A stretch of DNA of 64,000 bases from Ancylobacter lacus (lineage in GTDB: Bacteria; Pseudomonadota; Alphaproteobacteria; Rhizobiales; Xanthobacteraceae): the NCBI RefSeq assembly GCF_018390635.1, contig NZ_JAHBGE010000044.1, positions 436,769-500,768 on the forward strand. The letters are read 5' to 3'. The position numbers and the translations under genes were made by a program. The notes below the pieces were generated by a model that did not search any database, was not told where the DNA came from, and saw only the letters and a program-made list of their open reading frames with translations. This document shows positions 8,147 through 16,784 of the stretch, in pieces (within the stretch, counting starts at the first letter, position 1; each line of letters opens with the position of its first letter).

Positions 8147-8993
8147 TCCGCGGCGCCGGGCCGGCGCCGCTCGCGCGGCGCTGCTCGGCCTCGTGCTCCT
8201 GCTGCCGGCCGGGCTGGTCCCGGCCCGCGCGCAGGTGTCGGATCTCGTCGATCGCTCCACGCTGCGCGTGTGTGCCGATCCCGCCAACATGCCCTTCACC
8301 GACGAGAAGGGCGAGGGCTTCGAGAACAAGGTGGCGGAGCTGCTGGGCCGCAAGCTCGGGCTGGCGGTCGACTACACCTGGTTTCCCCAGGCCACCGGCT
8401 TCTACCGCATGACGCTCGGCGCCAAGCGGTGCGACATCGTGATGGGGTATGTCGCGGGCGCCGATCCGGTGCTCAACACCAATCCCTATTACAAATCCGC
8501 CTGGACGCTGATCTACCGCAAGGACGGCCCGCTGGACGGGGTGGACGCGCTCAGCGACCCCCGGCTGAAGGGGATGCACATCGGCGTCGTCGCCGGTTCG
8601 CCGCCGGGAGACCTGCTCCAGCGCAACGGGCTGATGGGCTTCGCCCGCCCCTATGCGCTGATGGTCGACCGCCGTTACGAAAGCCCGGCGGAGAAGATGA
8701 TCGCCGACATCAATTCCGGCGCCATCGACGCGGGCATCCTGTGGGGGCCGATCGGCGGCTATTTCGCCAAGCGTTCGGAGGCGCCGCTGGCGGTGGTGCC
8801 GCTGGTGAAGGAGCGCGGCGACCCGCAGATGGTCTACCGCATCACCTTCGGCATCCGGCCCGGCGAGCTGAACTGGAAGCATCAGCTCAACGACTTCATC
8901 AGCGCCAACCAAAGCGAGATCAACACGATCCTGCAGGGCTACGGCGTGCCGTTGCTGAACGACCGCAACGAGCCGATCCCGCCGGTGAACTGA
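8115..8993 (+). CDS. xoxJ: XoxJ, quinoprotein-associated periplasmic binding protein
   Basis: 292 residues from the ATG at 8115 (an alternative ATG at 8106 adds three residues). It overlaps xoxG by 32 bases. The signal peptide contains 'ALLGLVLLLPAGLVPARA'. The family 3 solute-binding fold is seen in 'TLRVCADPANMPFTDEKGEGF', 'CDIVMGYVAGADPVLNTNPYYKSAW' and 'DINSGAIDAGILWGPIGGYFA'. XoxJ proteins resemble ABC binding proteins but are thought to help load or activate XoxF rather than feed a transporter; no permease is paired with it here. Order xoxF-xoxG-xoxJ is the standard one. Confidence 0.9.
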   Translation: MKTSASAGLTDPRRRAGAARAALLGLVLLLPAGLVPARAQVSDLVDRSTLRVCADPANMPFTDEKGEGFENKVAELLGRKLGLAVDYTWFPQATGFYRMTLGAKRCDIVMGYVAGADPVLNTNPYYKSAWTLIYRKDGPLDGVDALSDPRLKGMHIGVVAGSPPGDLLQRNGLMGFARPYALMVDRRYESPAEKMIADINSGAIDAGILWGPIGGYFAKRSEAPLAVVPLVKERGDPQMVYRITFGIRPGELNWKHQLNDFISANQSEINTILQGYGVPLLNDRNEPIPPVN

Positions 8994-9248
8994 GCCGCTC
9001 CCGGCGGCACGCCGGGGCCGGGGATCGGCCGCCGTTCCGGTCGCGTCCCGCGCGGATGGCGTGTGCCGTCCGCGCGGCGTGTCCGCCCCGGCCGGCGCGG
9101 CGGTTATGATCTGCCCCGCGCGGCTTGGGTCCGACCCGCCGCGTCCGCCGGCCGCTGTGCCGGGAGCCCCTGCGGGCGGTGGCCCGGGGCGAACGAGCCG
9201 CGGCGGCGGGGTGCCGCGCCGCCGGCGCGCGAGCGAGGAGGAGGAGCC

Positions 9249-10160
9249 ATGAACGCCCACCCGACCACCGACGCCGCCCGTCCCCTGCTGATGCGTGCGG
9301 CCACCCTGCGCCGGGCGGGGGCTCACGCCCTCGGCGTTCGCACCGCCTGCGTCCACCTGCCGACGCTGCCCCTCGCCAACCCGCTGGCCGGGCGGGGTCC
9401 GGCGGATGCCGCTCTGCGGCTTGGTCTTGCCACCGCCCTGCAGGCCCGCCGCGCGGCCGCCACGACGCTGGGATGGGCCGGCGCTGAACCGAGCCGCCGC
9501 GCCGGCAGCGCGGAACGCACCGCTGCCGCAGCGGGCCGCGCCCGGCCGGTAGCCGCTGCCGTCCGCCACGGGGGCGAGGCTGCCGCCGGGGCCGGCTCGC
9601 CGCTCACCCGGCTCGCCTGGCTCGCCATGGCCGGCCTTGCCCTGCTGCTGCTGGCGCTGGCCCCGGCCCATGCCGCCGACGGCGCGGTGGCCGAGCCGGA
9701 CGACTACCGGATGGAGAACTTCAAGGCGCCCACCCCGCCGACGCTGAAGGGCGCCCGGGTGGTCGATACTCCCGCCGCCGAGGCGCTGTGGCGGCAGAAG
9801 GGCGCGCTGTTCGTCGACGTGCTGCCGCGCGATGTGAAGCCGGCCAATCTCGCGCCCGGCACGGTGTGGCGGGACAAGCCGCGCGACGACATTCCCGGCA
9901 GCGTCTGGCTCGCCAATGTCGGCTATGGCGTGCTGAATGCGGAGATGGACGGCTATTTCCGCCGCAGCCTCGAGGAGATCACCGGCGGCCGGCGCGAGGC
10001 GCCGCTGCTGTTCTACTGCCTCACCGATTGCTGGATGTCGTGGAATGCGGCGCGGCGCGCCCTCACCTATGGCTACACCGCGGTGATCTGGTATCCCGCC
10101 GGCAGCGACGGCTGGGCCGCCGCCGGGCTGCCGCTGGAGCGGGCGACGCCCCGGCCCTAG
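9249..10160 (+). CDS. PQQ-dependent catabolism-associated CXXCW-motif (rhodanese-like) protein
   Basis: 303 residues from the ATG at 9249, which follows GAGGAGGAGG. The C-terminal 170 residues are the family domain: the segment after the signal-like stretch, then 'GALFVDVLPRDVKPANL', the rhodanese-like core and the defining CLTDCW motif. These exported proteins are encoded beside PQQ alcohol dehydrogenases; their reaction is unknown. What is odd is the first 125 residues, which are alanine- and arginine-rich and precede a signal-peptide-like segment (LAWLAMAGLALLLLALAPAHA). An internal ATG at 9627 starts right at that segment and would give a family-typical 177 residues, but it has no visible ribosome site. 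Either the extension is real or translation starts internally. Confidence 0.8.
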   Translation: MNAHPTTDAARPLLMRAATLRRAGAHALGVRTACVHLPTLPLANPLAGRGPADAALRLGLATALQARRAAATTLGWAGAEPSRRAGSAERTAAAAGRARPVAAAVRHGGEAAAGAGSPLTRLAWLAMAGLALLLLALAPAHAADGAVAEPDDYRMENFKAPTPPTLKGARVVDTPAAEALWRQKGALFVDVLPRDVKPANLAPGTVWRDKPRDDIPGSVWLANVGYGVLNAEMDGYFRRSLEEITGGRREAPLLFYCLTDCWMSWNAARRALTYGYTAVIWYPAGSDGWAAAGLPLERATPRP

Positions 10161-10479
10161 CCGGGGTGGGTCGGCCGATTCGGCCGCGTCGGGCCGGCCT
10201 CGCGAGGAAGGGGGCCGCCCGCTCTCCGCCGACGCGGCCCATGCGGGGTTGCTGATTCCGCGTTGCCCGTGCCGCGTTGCCCGTGCCGCGTTGCCGATGC
10301 CGGGTTGCCCTTGCCGGCGCGCCGATGGCGCGCATTCCGCCGGCCGGCGGCGCACCCCTTCGGCAAGGCCGCCGCCATGCGCTCGCCTGTCAAATGTCCC
10401 CGCCGGCGCGCCTTGTGCTGAGATGGGCGCGCACCGGCGGGCGAGGGCGTCGCGCGCGCTGCGGGGGGAGGGCTCTTTG
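10161..10479. other. 319-base gap containing a short tandem repeat
   Basis: No gene is supported. It contains the 14-base tandem repeat at 10246-10315. The rest is GC-rich sequence leading to the GGGGGAGGG ribosome site of the HXXEE gene at about 10463-10471. No terminator or promoter could be recognised with confidence. Confidence 0.5.
10246..10315. repeat. Five 14-base tandem units (GCGTTGCCCGTGCC type)
   Basis: Units start at 10246, 10260, 10274, 10288 and 10302. Units two and three are identical (GCGTTGCCCGTGCC), the fourth differs at two positions, and the first and fifth are more diverged (GGGTTGCTGATTCC, GGGTTGCCCTTGCC). It is non-coding, between the CXXCW gene and the HXXEE gene. Such short arrays can vary in copy number between strains. 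Confidence 0.85.
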
Positions 10480-11079
10480 ATGGGATCGACAGGGCGCCGG
10501 CTGGTCCGGCTCGACTGGCTGGCCAGCCATTGGGTGGCCGGTGCCGGCTTCATGGCGGCGGCGCTGCTGGCGCTGGCGCCCGCTCTGGCGGGTGTGGTGC
10601 CGGCGGCGGCGTTCCTCATCCTGCTGCACAGCCCCGCCTATATGGTGCATCAGGTCGAGGAGCATGCGGGCGACCGCTTCCGCGCCTTCGTGAACACCCG
10701 CCTGTTCGGCGGCCGGGACGGGCTCAGCGTCGCCGCGGTTCTGGTCATCAACCTGCCGCTGGTGTGGGGGCTGAACCTCGCCGCGTTCTACGCCGCGCTG
10801 CTGGCCGGCCCGGCGGCAGGGCTGGTGGCGCCCTATGCGATGCTGGTGAACGGGGTCATCCACCTCGCCGCCGGGCTGCGGCTGCGGGCGTATAATCCCG
10901 GCCTCGCCACCGCGCTGCTGGTGTTCCTGCCGCTTGGCGGGGTGACGCTGTGGGAGGTCGGCGCCGCCGCCGGCGCGGCGGCGCACCTTGCCGGGCTCGG
11001 CCTCGCGCTGGCGCTGCACGCCGCCATCGTGCTGCACATCGGCCGGCGGCTGGCGCGGCTGGGGCCGCGCGCCGCCTGA
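10480..11079 (+). CDS. HXXEE domain-containing membrane protein
   Basis: 199 residues from the ATG at 10480, which has GGGGGAGGG upstream; the longer open frame runs through the tandem repeat and is unlikely to be coding. The family-defining HxxEE motif is seen as HQVEEH after the first hydrophobic segment, followed by 'FRAFVNTRLFGG'. Five or so transmembrane segments are predicted from the hydrophobic runs (for example ALLALAPALAGVVPAAAFLILL and TALLVFLPLGGVTLWEVGA). The function of HXXEE proteins is unknown. It converges with the lut operon on the other strand, with four bases between the stops. Its membership of the methylotrophy system is only by location. Confidence 0.75.
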   Translation: MGSTGRRLVRLDWLASHWVAGAGFMAAALLALAPALAGVVPAAAFLILLHSPAYMVHQVEEHAGDRFRAFVNTRLFGGRDGLSVAAVLVINLPLVWGLNLAAFYAALLAGPAAGLVAPYAMLVNGVIHLAAGLRLRAYNPGLATALLVFLPLGGVTLWEVGAAAGAAAHLAGLGLALALHAAIVLHIGRRLARLGPRAA

Positions 11080-11083
11080 GCCC

Positions 11084-11845
11084 TCAGTCCATCGCGCCGC
11101 GAATCGTGCGGGCCAGCGCGAAGGCGCGCTGTTCCAGAATCACCGGGCTCTCGCACACCGCGGTGACCGACTGGCTGCGGGTGTCGTAGATCCGGGTGTC
11201 CCACAGGATCTCCTTCTCCAGCTCGGCGGCCTTGGCCTTGTCGGCGTCGTTGGCCGCGGCCTTCTTCGCCTGCGCCAGCTTCAGGCTCTCGTCCTTGATG
11301 CGGGTGGAGAGGTCGATCTGATGCTGGGCGTAGCGCTCGATGCCGGCAAGGATGCGGCTGCGCAGGCTGTTGATCTGGTCGAACACCCCGGCGAACAGCA
11401 AGGTGAGTCGCTGGTTCTTGTCCGGGCCGGCCTCGCGGGCGAAGCTCTCCACCAGCTTGTCGGCGTCCTCGAGCGGGGTGCGGCGGGCGGCGAGCACCGG
11501 CACCAGATCGGCGACGCGGGCATCGTCGCGCCAGGCCAGCCCCTCGACCGGCGGGCCGTCCCACATCTGCGCGGCGGCGAGATTGTCCACCCGCGGCTGG
11601 ATGCAGGGCCACAGGCTGCCTGTGGGCGCGGCGGCCTGCGCGCCCGGGGCGGCCAGCAGCAGCGGCGCGAAGAGGGCGAGGGCGAGAAGATGCGGACCGG
11701 GCCGGCTCGCGGACAGGCCGGAGGCGGGCCCGCGCGCACGCGCAGGCGGGTCGAATGCGGACGGGGGCGCAGGGCTGGCGAGCGCGCGGCGGCGCGCGTG
11801 GCGGGCGAAGGCAGGCATGGGCGTCTCCGGGGCAGTTCTTGTCAT
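11084..11845 (-). CDS. Exported protein of the lanthanide/PQQ-linked ABC operon (LutG position)
   Basis: 253 residues; the ATG at 11845 overlaps the permease stop as ATGA. A hydrophobic signal-like segment (LLALALFAPLLLAAPGAQAAA) sits at about residues 52-72 after an arginine/proline-rich leader, so the true start may be further in. The mature part has a cysteine near its N-terminus ('LWPCIQPRVDNLAAAQMW'), an alpha-helical charged region ('DESLKLAQAKKAAANDADKAKAAELEKEIL') and a second cysteine ('TAVCESP'). No enzyme motif is visible. It occupies the place of the exported protein LutG in the Methylobacterium lut cluster; homology is inferred from gene order, not proven. It is probably a periplasmic accessory of the transporter. 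Confidence 0.65.
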   Translation of the reverse strand: MTRTAPETPMPAFARHARRRALASPAPPSAFDPPARARGPASGLSASRPGPHLLALALFAPLLLAAPGAQAAAPTGSLWPCIQPRVDNLAAAQMWDGPPVEGLAWRDDARVADLVPVLAARRTPLEDADKLVESFAREAGPDKNQRLTLLFAGVFDQINSLRSRILAGIERYAQHQIDLSTRIKDESLKLAQAKKAAANDADKAKAAELEKEILWDTRIYDTRSQSVTAVCESPVILEQRAFALARTIRGAMD

Positions 11846-12686
11846 TTGGCCGCGTCGGGTCCGCCGCGGCGGCCCATCAGTCCGGCAGAGGGATCATAGG
11901 CGATGATGGCGGCGATCAGGAAGACGGCGGCGCAAGCCGCGACCACCAGCGCCGAGATCGGATCGAACTGGCCGTAGAGGGCGAAGCGGATCAGCTCCAC
12001 CGCATAGGTGAAGGGGTTGAACCGGCAGAGGTAGTAGAGCGGCAGGCTGCTCTCCTGCACCTTCCACAGCGGGTAGAGCGCCGAGGAGGTGAAGAACATC
12101 GGGAAGATGACGAAGTTCATCACGCTGGCGAAGTTCTCGAGCTGGCGGAACAGCGAGGACATCAGCAGCCCCATCGCCCCCAGCATCAGCCCGCTCAGCA
12201 GCAGCGCCGGCAGGATGGTGAGATAGCCCACCGGCGGTGCCTCCACCTCCCAGAACCAGGCGATGGCGAGGAAGGCATAGACCTGCAGCAGGGAGACGCA
12301 GATGCCCGCCACCAGCTTCGAGAGCAGCAGGAACCAGCGGGGATAGGGGCTCACCAGCAGGATGCGCATCGCCCCGACCTCGCGGTCATAGACCATGGAG
12401 AGCGAGGATTGCAGCCCGTTGAAGAGCTGGATCATCGCGATCAGCCCCGGCGCGACATAGACCTCGTAGAGGATATAGGTGTCGTAGGGCGGGATGATCG
12501 AGACCCCCAGCACCGAGCGGAAGCCGGCGGCGAAGATGAACAGCCACACCAGCGGGCGCACCAGCGCGGAGAGGAAGCGGCCGCGCTGGTTGAGGAAGCG
12601 CAGCGCCTCGCGCCAGCAGATGCCGGCCATGCACACGGCATAGCCGCGCAGCGGCAGGCGCCGGGGGCCGGTTTCGGGCAGGAAGC

Positions 12687-12690
<4 letters not shown>
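11842..12690 (-). CDS. lutF: ABC-2 type permease of the PQQ-alcohol-dehydrogenase-associated transporter (LutF/PedC type)
   Basis: 282 residues, ATG at 12690 overlapping the ATPase stop as ATGA. An ABC-2 membrane domain with six hydrophobic segments, beginning 'LVRPLVWLFIFAAGFRSVLG', and the conserved 'FNGLQSSLSMVYDREVGAMRILLVSPYPR' and 'FFTSSALYPLW' stretches. Proteins of this family are encoded next to PQQ-dependent alcohol dehydrogenases (PedC in Pseudomonas, LutF in Methylobacterium), where the transporter is needed for lanthanide-dependent growth. It partners with the ATPase just upstream and the binding protein at 14726. ABC-2 folds are usually exporters, so how it imports lanthanide or its chelate is unresolved. 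Confidence 0.82.
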
Positions 12691-13514
<824 letters not shown>

Positions 13515-13621
13515 GGGCCTTCTCGGGAAGATGGCGCCCGCCCCGCCGGCCGGCAAGGCGGCGTCGACGGGCGGGCGCGGGCGGCAGGCAGGGCCGGGCC
13601 AGGGGGCACCGGCCGCCGCGA

Positions 13622-14608
13622 TCACGGCACCACGACGACGCCCCAGGGCAGGCGGCCGACGGCGATCGACTTCGTCACCTTCTCCGAGGCGACGTCGATG
13701 ACCGAGATGTCGTTGGAATTGCCGTTGGTGGAGATCAGCAGCTTCTCGTCCGGGCTGAAGGCGAGCTGCCAGACCCGCTGGCCGACCAGCAGATACTTCT
13801 CCACCTCCAGCGTCCTGGTGTCGACCACCGCGACCCGGTTCGCCGGGCCCAGCGCGATGAAGGCCTTGGAGCCATCCTTGGTGATGCGGATGCCGACCGG
13901 CTGGATGGCGTCCTTGTTCACCCCGGGAATGGCGAAGCTGATCTTCTTGATGATCTTCCAGTTGGCGGGGTCGATCACCGCGACGGTGCCGCCGACCTCG
14001 GACGACACCCAGAGCTGCTTGCCATCATGGTTGAACTGGGCGTAGCGCGGCCGGGAATCCACCAGCACATTCTCGACCACCTCATTGGTTTTGGTGTCGA
14101 TGACGTGGGCCATGTTGGTGGTTTCGGAGGTGTTGACGAGGTAGCGGCCATCCGGGCTCACGCCCATGCCCTCCGGCTCCACCCCCACCGGGATTTCGGC
14201 GACCAGCTCGTTGTTCTCCACGTTCACCGCGGTGACCATGTTGTCGTCTTCATTGGCGATGTAGAGCGGGTTGCCCGAGGGGGCGAGCACGAACAGCTCG
14301 GGGTCGGGCCCGGAGCGCAGGGTCTTCACCAGCTTGAAGGTCTGCGCGTCATAGACCTCGACCCGGTTGTCGTCGGAAGCGCAGAGATAGATGAGCTTGC
14401 CATCGGGGCTCGCGGTGATGCCGCGGGGGCGGCGGCCGGTCTTGATGGTCTCGATGAGCGTCATGCTGGTCAGGTCGACCACGCTGACCGTGTGATCGCG
14501 CTCGTTGGAGACGAAGGCGCGGCCATCGGCCAGCGCCGGGGCGGCCTCCAGCGCAACCAGCAGCCCGGCGAGGGCAAGGCCGGCGCTGAGCGTGGTACGG
14601 CGTGTCAT
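13622..14608 (-). CDS. PQQ-dependent catabolism-associated YVTN beta-propeller protein (LutD/PedA2 position)
   Basis: 328 residues. The signal peptide is 'TTLSAGLALAGLLVALEAAPALA'. The chain is made of seven or eight propeller repeats of the YVTN type, each with a 'xVxVxDxxTxxxxxxIxxG..P.G' pattern (for example 'HTVSVVDLTSMTLIETIKTGRRPRG', partial quote of the unit). This is the PQQ-associated propeller family. It is a periplasmic, probably structural or ligand-binding component of the ABC system. RBS AAGGAGGAC precedes the ATG at 14608. Confidence 0.85.
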   Translation of the reverse strand: MTRRTTLSAGLALAGLLVALEAAPALADGRAFVSNERDHTVSVVDLTSMTLIETIKTGRRPRGITASPDGKLIYLCASDDNRVEVYDAQTFKLVKTLRSGPDPELFVLAPSGNPLYIANEDDNMVTAVNVENNELVAEIPVGVEPEGMGVSPDGRYLVNTSETTNMAHVIDTKTNEVVENVLVDSRPRYAQFNHDGKQLWVSSEVGGTVAVIDPANWKIIKKISFAIPGVNKDAIQPVGIRITKDGSKAFIALGPANRVAVVDTRTLEVEKYLLVGQRVWQLAFSPDEKLLISTNGNSNDISVIDVASEKVTKSIAVGRLPWGVVVVP

Positions 14609-14687
14609 CGTGTCCTCCTTGAATGCCGCGTCGTCGGCGGAGCGGCGGATGTCGGGTGTTTCCGGTGCTTCTGCCGGGATCGGTTCG

Positions 14688-14733
14688 GCGTGCGGCGGCG
14701 GGTCAGTTCAGCGTGCGGCGGCGTGTCAGTTGA
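14688..14733. repeat. 23-base tandem duplication at the 3' end of the binding-protein gene
   Basis: Units 14688-14710 and 14711-14733 are identical at 21 of 23 positions. The second unit carries the stop codon of the ABC binding protein (complement of TCA at 14726). As 23 is not a multiple of three, the copy does not extend the reading frame. It appears to be a recent replication slippage. Confidence 0.8.
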
Positions 14734-15964
14734 GCTTGCAGCGGCTTTCGGGCTGGTCGAAGCCCAGCGTGTCCAGCGGCGTGCGCTGGTGCAGGTAGCC
14801 CTGCTGCGGCGAGAGGGTGACGGTGTTGGTGGCGTGGGTCAGCAGGATCGGCTGGCGAAGCTGGTGGTCCCAAGGGCGGAAGCTGGCGGCGACGCCCTTG
14901 AACACCGGCAGGTCGTAGTCCGGCGCGAGAAGCTGCGCCCGGACCTTGGCGGTCTCGCTGGAGCGGGTCTTCATGCCGGCGGAGCCGATGGCGAACACGC
15001 CGGCCCACATCTGGAAATCCAGCGGCTGCATCAGCCGCTGGTGCTGCTTGAAGAACCGGCTCTGGAGCTGGGAGGCGCCCCAGTTCTCCATGGTGGGGTG
15101 CCAGGAGAGCGGCATCAGGCCATGGGTGCCGGCGGTGGGGCGGGCGAGCCAGGTGTTGTAGGGCAGGATGTCGCCGAATTCGCCGAGCTCGTCGGCGGTG
15201 ATGAGGATGTCGTACTCGCCGACCTGGGTGGCGCGCGGCACTTCCGACTGTGCGGTGGCGCGGGCGTCGGGCCCGTAGTCCCACGTCTTCTCCGCGACGA
15301 TCTTGGCGCCGAACTTCTTCGCCGAGTTGCGCACCGCCTCGGCGTAGAGGCGGTCGCCCTCGGTGCGCCCGATCATCAGGAACCAGTTGCGCCAGCGCTT
15401 GGTCATCAGGAACTGCGCGAGCGCGTCGGTGAGCATGGCGCGGTTGGGCGCGACGTGGAACACATTGGCGCGGCAGTCCTGCTGGCGCAGACTGTCGTCA
15501 GGGGCGCCGGCATTGATGAGAAGCACGTCCCTGTCCTTCAGCGCGTCGGCGATGCGCAGCAGCTGATCCGCCGGCACGTCGAGCAGCAGGAAGGTGACAC
15601 CGCCGTCCACCAGCTTCTGCGCGGCCGCCAGCGGGTCGCCCTCGGTCGGCACGATCTCGGTGGCGAGGGTGTAGTCCAGCTTGAGGAAGCGCCCGCTGGC
15701 GAGGCTGTCGCGGATGCCCAGCTCGGCGCCGGCGACGCCGAGGTCCTCCGGCGGGGCGCTGAGGGGGGCGATCCATGGCGGCTGCGGCGGCACCTGCCGC
15801 ACCACCCCGATGCGGAACGTCTGTTCAGGCGCGGCGGCCGGCTTCGCGGCGGGGGAGGCCGCGGGAGCCTGTTCCTGCGCCAGTGCCGGCGCGAAGGTGG
15901 CGGTGGAGGCGACCGTCACCGCCATCGCGGCGGCAAGCGCCGCCGCGTGAACCATCCGTCTCAT
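14726..15964 (-). CDS. lutA: Periplasmic substrate-binding protein of the PQQ-associated ABC transporter (LutA/PedA1 type)
   Basis: 412 residues. Signal peptide 'AAALAAAMAVTVASTATFAPALA', then an alanine/proline linker to residue 48. Type 1 periplasmic-binding fold ('TFRIGVVRQVPPQPPWIAPL', 'GDPLAAAQKLVDGGVTFLLLDVPADQLL', 'VLLINAGAPDDSLRQQDCRANVFHVAPN', 'NWFLMIGRTEGDRLYAEAV'). This is the binding protein family found beside PQQ dehydrogenases and, in Methylobacterium, the LutA component needed for lanthanide uptake. Which ligand (ion or chelate) it binds cannot be read from the sequence. It is the first gene of the minus-strand operon, with the promoter in the 259-base divergent gap. Confidence 0.85.
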   Translation of the reverse strand: MRRMVHAAALAAAMAVTVASTATFAPALAQEQAPAASPAAKPAAAPEQTFRIGVVRQVPPQPPWIAPLSAPPEDLGVAGAELGIRDSLASGRFLKLDYTLATEIVPTEGDPLAAAQKLVDGGVTFLLLDVPADQLLRIADALKDRDVLLINAGAPDDSLRQQDCRANVFHVAPNRAMLTDALAQFLMTKRWRNWFLMIGRTEGDRLYAEAVRNSAKKFGAKIVAEKTWDYGPDARATAQSEVPRATQVGEYDILITADELGEFGDILPYNTWLARPTAGTHGLMPLSWHPTMENWGASQLQSRFFKQHQRLMQPLDFQMWAGVFAIGSAGMKTRSSETAKVRAQLLAPDYDLPVFKGVAASFRPWDHQLRQPILLTHATNTVTLSPQQGYLHQRTPLDTLGFDQPESRCKLN

Positions 15965-16223
15965 GGGCGTCCGTCCCGTTCGTTTCTTTGCCGGTCTGGC
16001 GTCATTTCGGCCTGACCTGACGTTATTTCTCGAAGAAGATTAGCAAACGTCAGAAAGTGTTCAACAGATGAGATCGTATAAGAATTTAATAAGCGGGAAT
16101 TATTCCCGCAGGTCGCGTGAAGTTCAGCCCGGTGCTGACGGGAAAGTGAACCTCGTGTCTTGCCGGGGTCGGGGGGACGGGTATGATCCCGGCAACGAGA
16201 CAACACGGCCGGGAGGCCCGCCG
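15965..16223. promoter_or_regulatory. Divergent promoter region between the lut operon and the DUF3280/ABC operon
   Basis: An AT-rich core (about 16021-16108) between two divergent operons. It contains ATAAGAAT at 16078-16085 and the 17-base palindrome at 16093-16109. The GGGAGG ribosome site of the DUF3280 gene is at 16211-16216. A single regulator bound at the palindrome could act on both operons. Confidence 0.6.
16093..16109. promoter_or_regulatory. Palindrome GCGGGAATTATTCCCGC, candidate operator
   Basis: Perfect 8-base arms (GCGGGAAT, ATTCCCGC) around one central T, 115 bases before the DUF3280 start. The same core, CGGGAATAATTCCCG, recurs at 21086-21100 ahead of another methylotrophy gene. 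A transcription-factor dimer site is the simplest reading; no regulator is assigned. Confidence 0.6.
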
Positions 16224-16784
16224 ATGACCCCTATGCGCCGTCTGCCCCGGCTCTCCGCGCTTGCGCTGGCCGCTGCGCTGGTGCTGCCGGCCCTGTTCGC
16301 CGGCCCGGCCGGGGCCGGGGCGGCGACGCGGGTGGCGGTGTTCGACTTCGAGATGCTGGACACCAGCGGCGACCACACGCCTTCCACCGTCGACGCGCAG
16401 AACCAGCGCCTCGGCCTGATCACCACGGAGATGCGCCAGCGGCTCGCCGCCGCCGGCTACGACGTGGTCGATCTCGCCCCGCAGAAGGCGGCGATCGAGC
16501 GGGAATCGCCCTTCCGCAACTGCAACAGCTGCGAGCTGCCGATCGCCCGCGCGGCCGGCGCCGACATCGAAGTGGTCGGGCTGGTGCAGAAGGTGTCCAA
16601 CCTCATCCTCAACATCAATTTCCAGCTCCGCGATGTCGCGACCGGCAAGGTGCTGCGGGCCGGCAGCGCCGACATCCGCAACAACACCGATGAATCCTGG
16701 GTTCGCGGCGTCTCCTACCTCGTGCGCAACCGGCTGCTCGACCCGCCCTTGACCGGCAAGGCGGCGGTGCAGGCCAATCCGTGA
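16224..16784 (+). CDS. DUF3280 (DUF2380) secreted protein heading an ABC operon
   Basis: 186 residues from the ATG at 16224, with GGGAGG upstream. The signal peptide is 'ALALAAALVLPALFAGPAGAGAA'. The mature protein begins 'TRVAVFDFEMLDTSGDH', the hallmark of DUF2380/DUF3280 proteins (TolB/CsgG-like N-terminal fold), and has a CNSCE cysteine pair ('FRNCNSCELPIAR'). The function is unknown. The stop overlaps the start of the binding-protein gene as TGATG, so it belongs to the ABC operon. The family is often met beside PQQ dehydrogenase genes, which matches this site. Confidence 0.8.
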   Translation: MTPMRRLPRLSALALAAALVLPALFAGPAGAGAATRVAVFDFEMLDTSGDHTPSTVDAQNQRLGLITTEMRQRLAAAGYDVVDLAPQKAAIERESPFRNCNSCELPIARAAGADIEVVGLVQKVSNLILNINFQLRDVATGKVLRAGSADIRNNTDESWVRGVSYLVRNRLLDPPLTGKAAVQANP

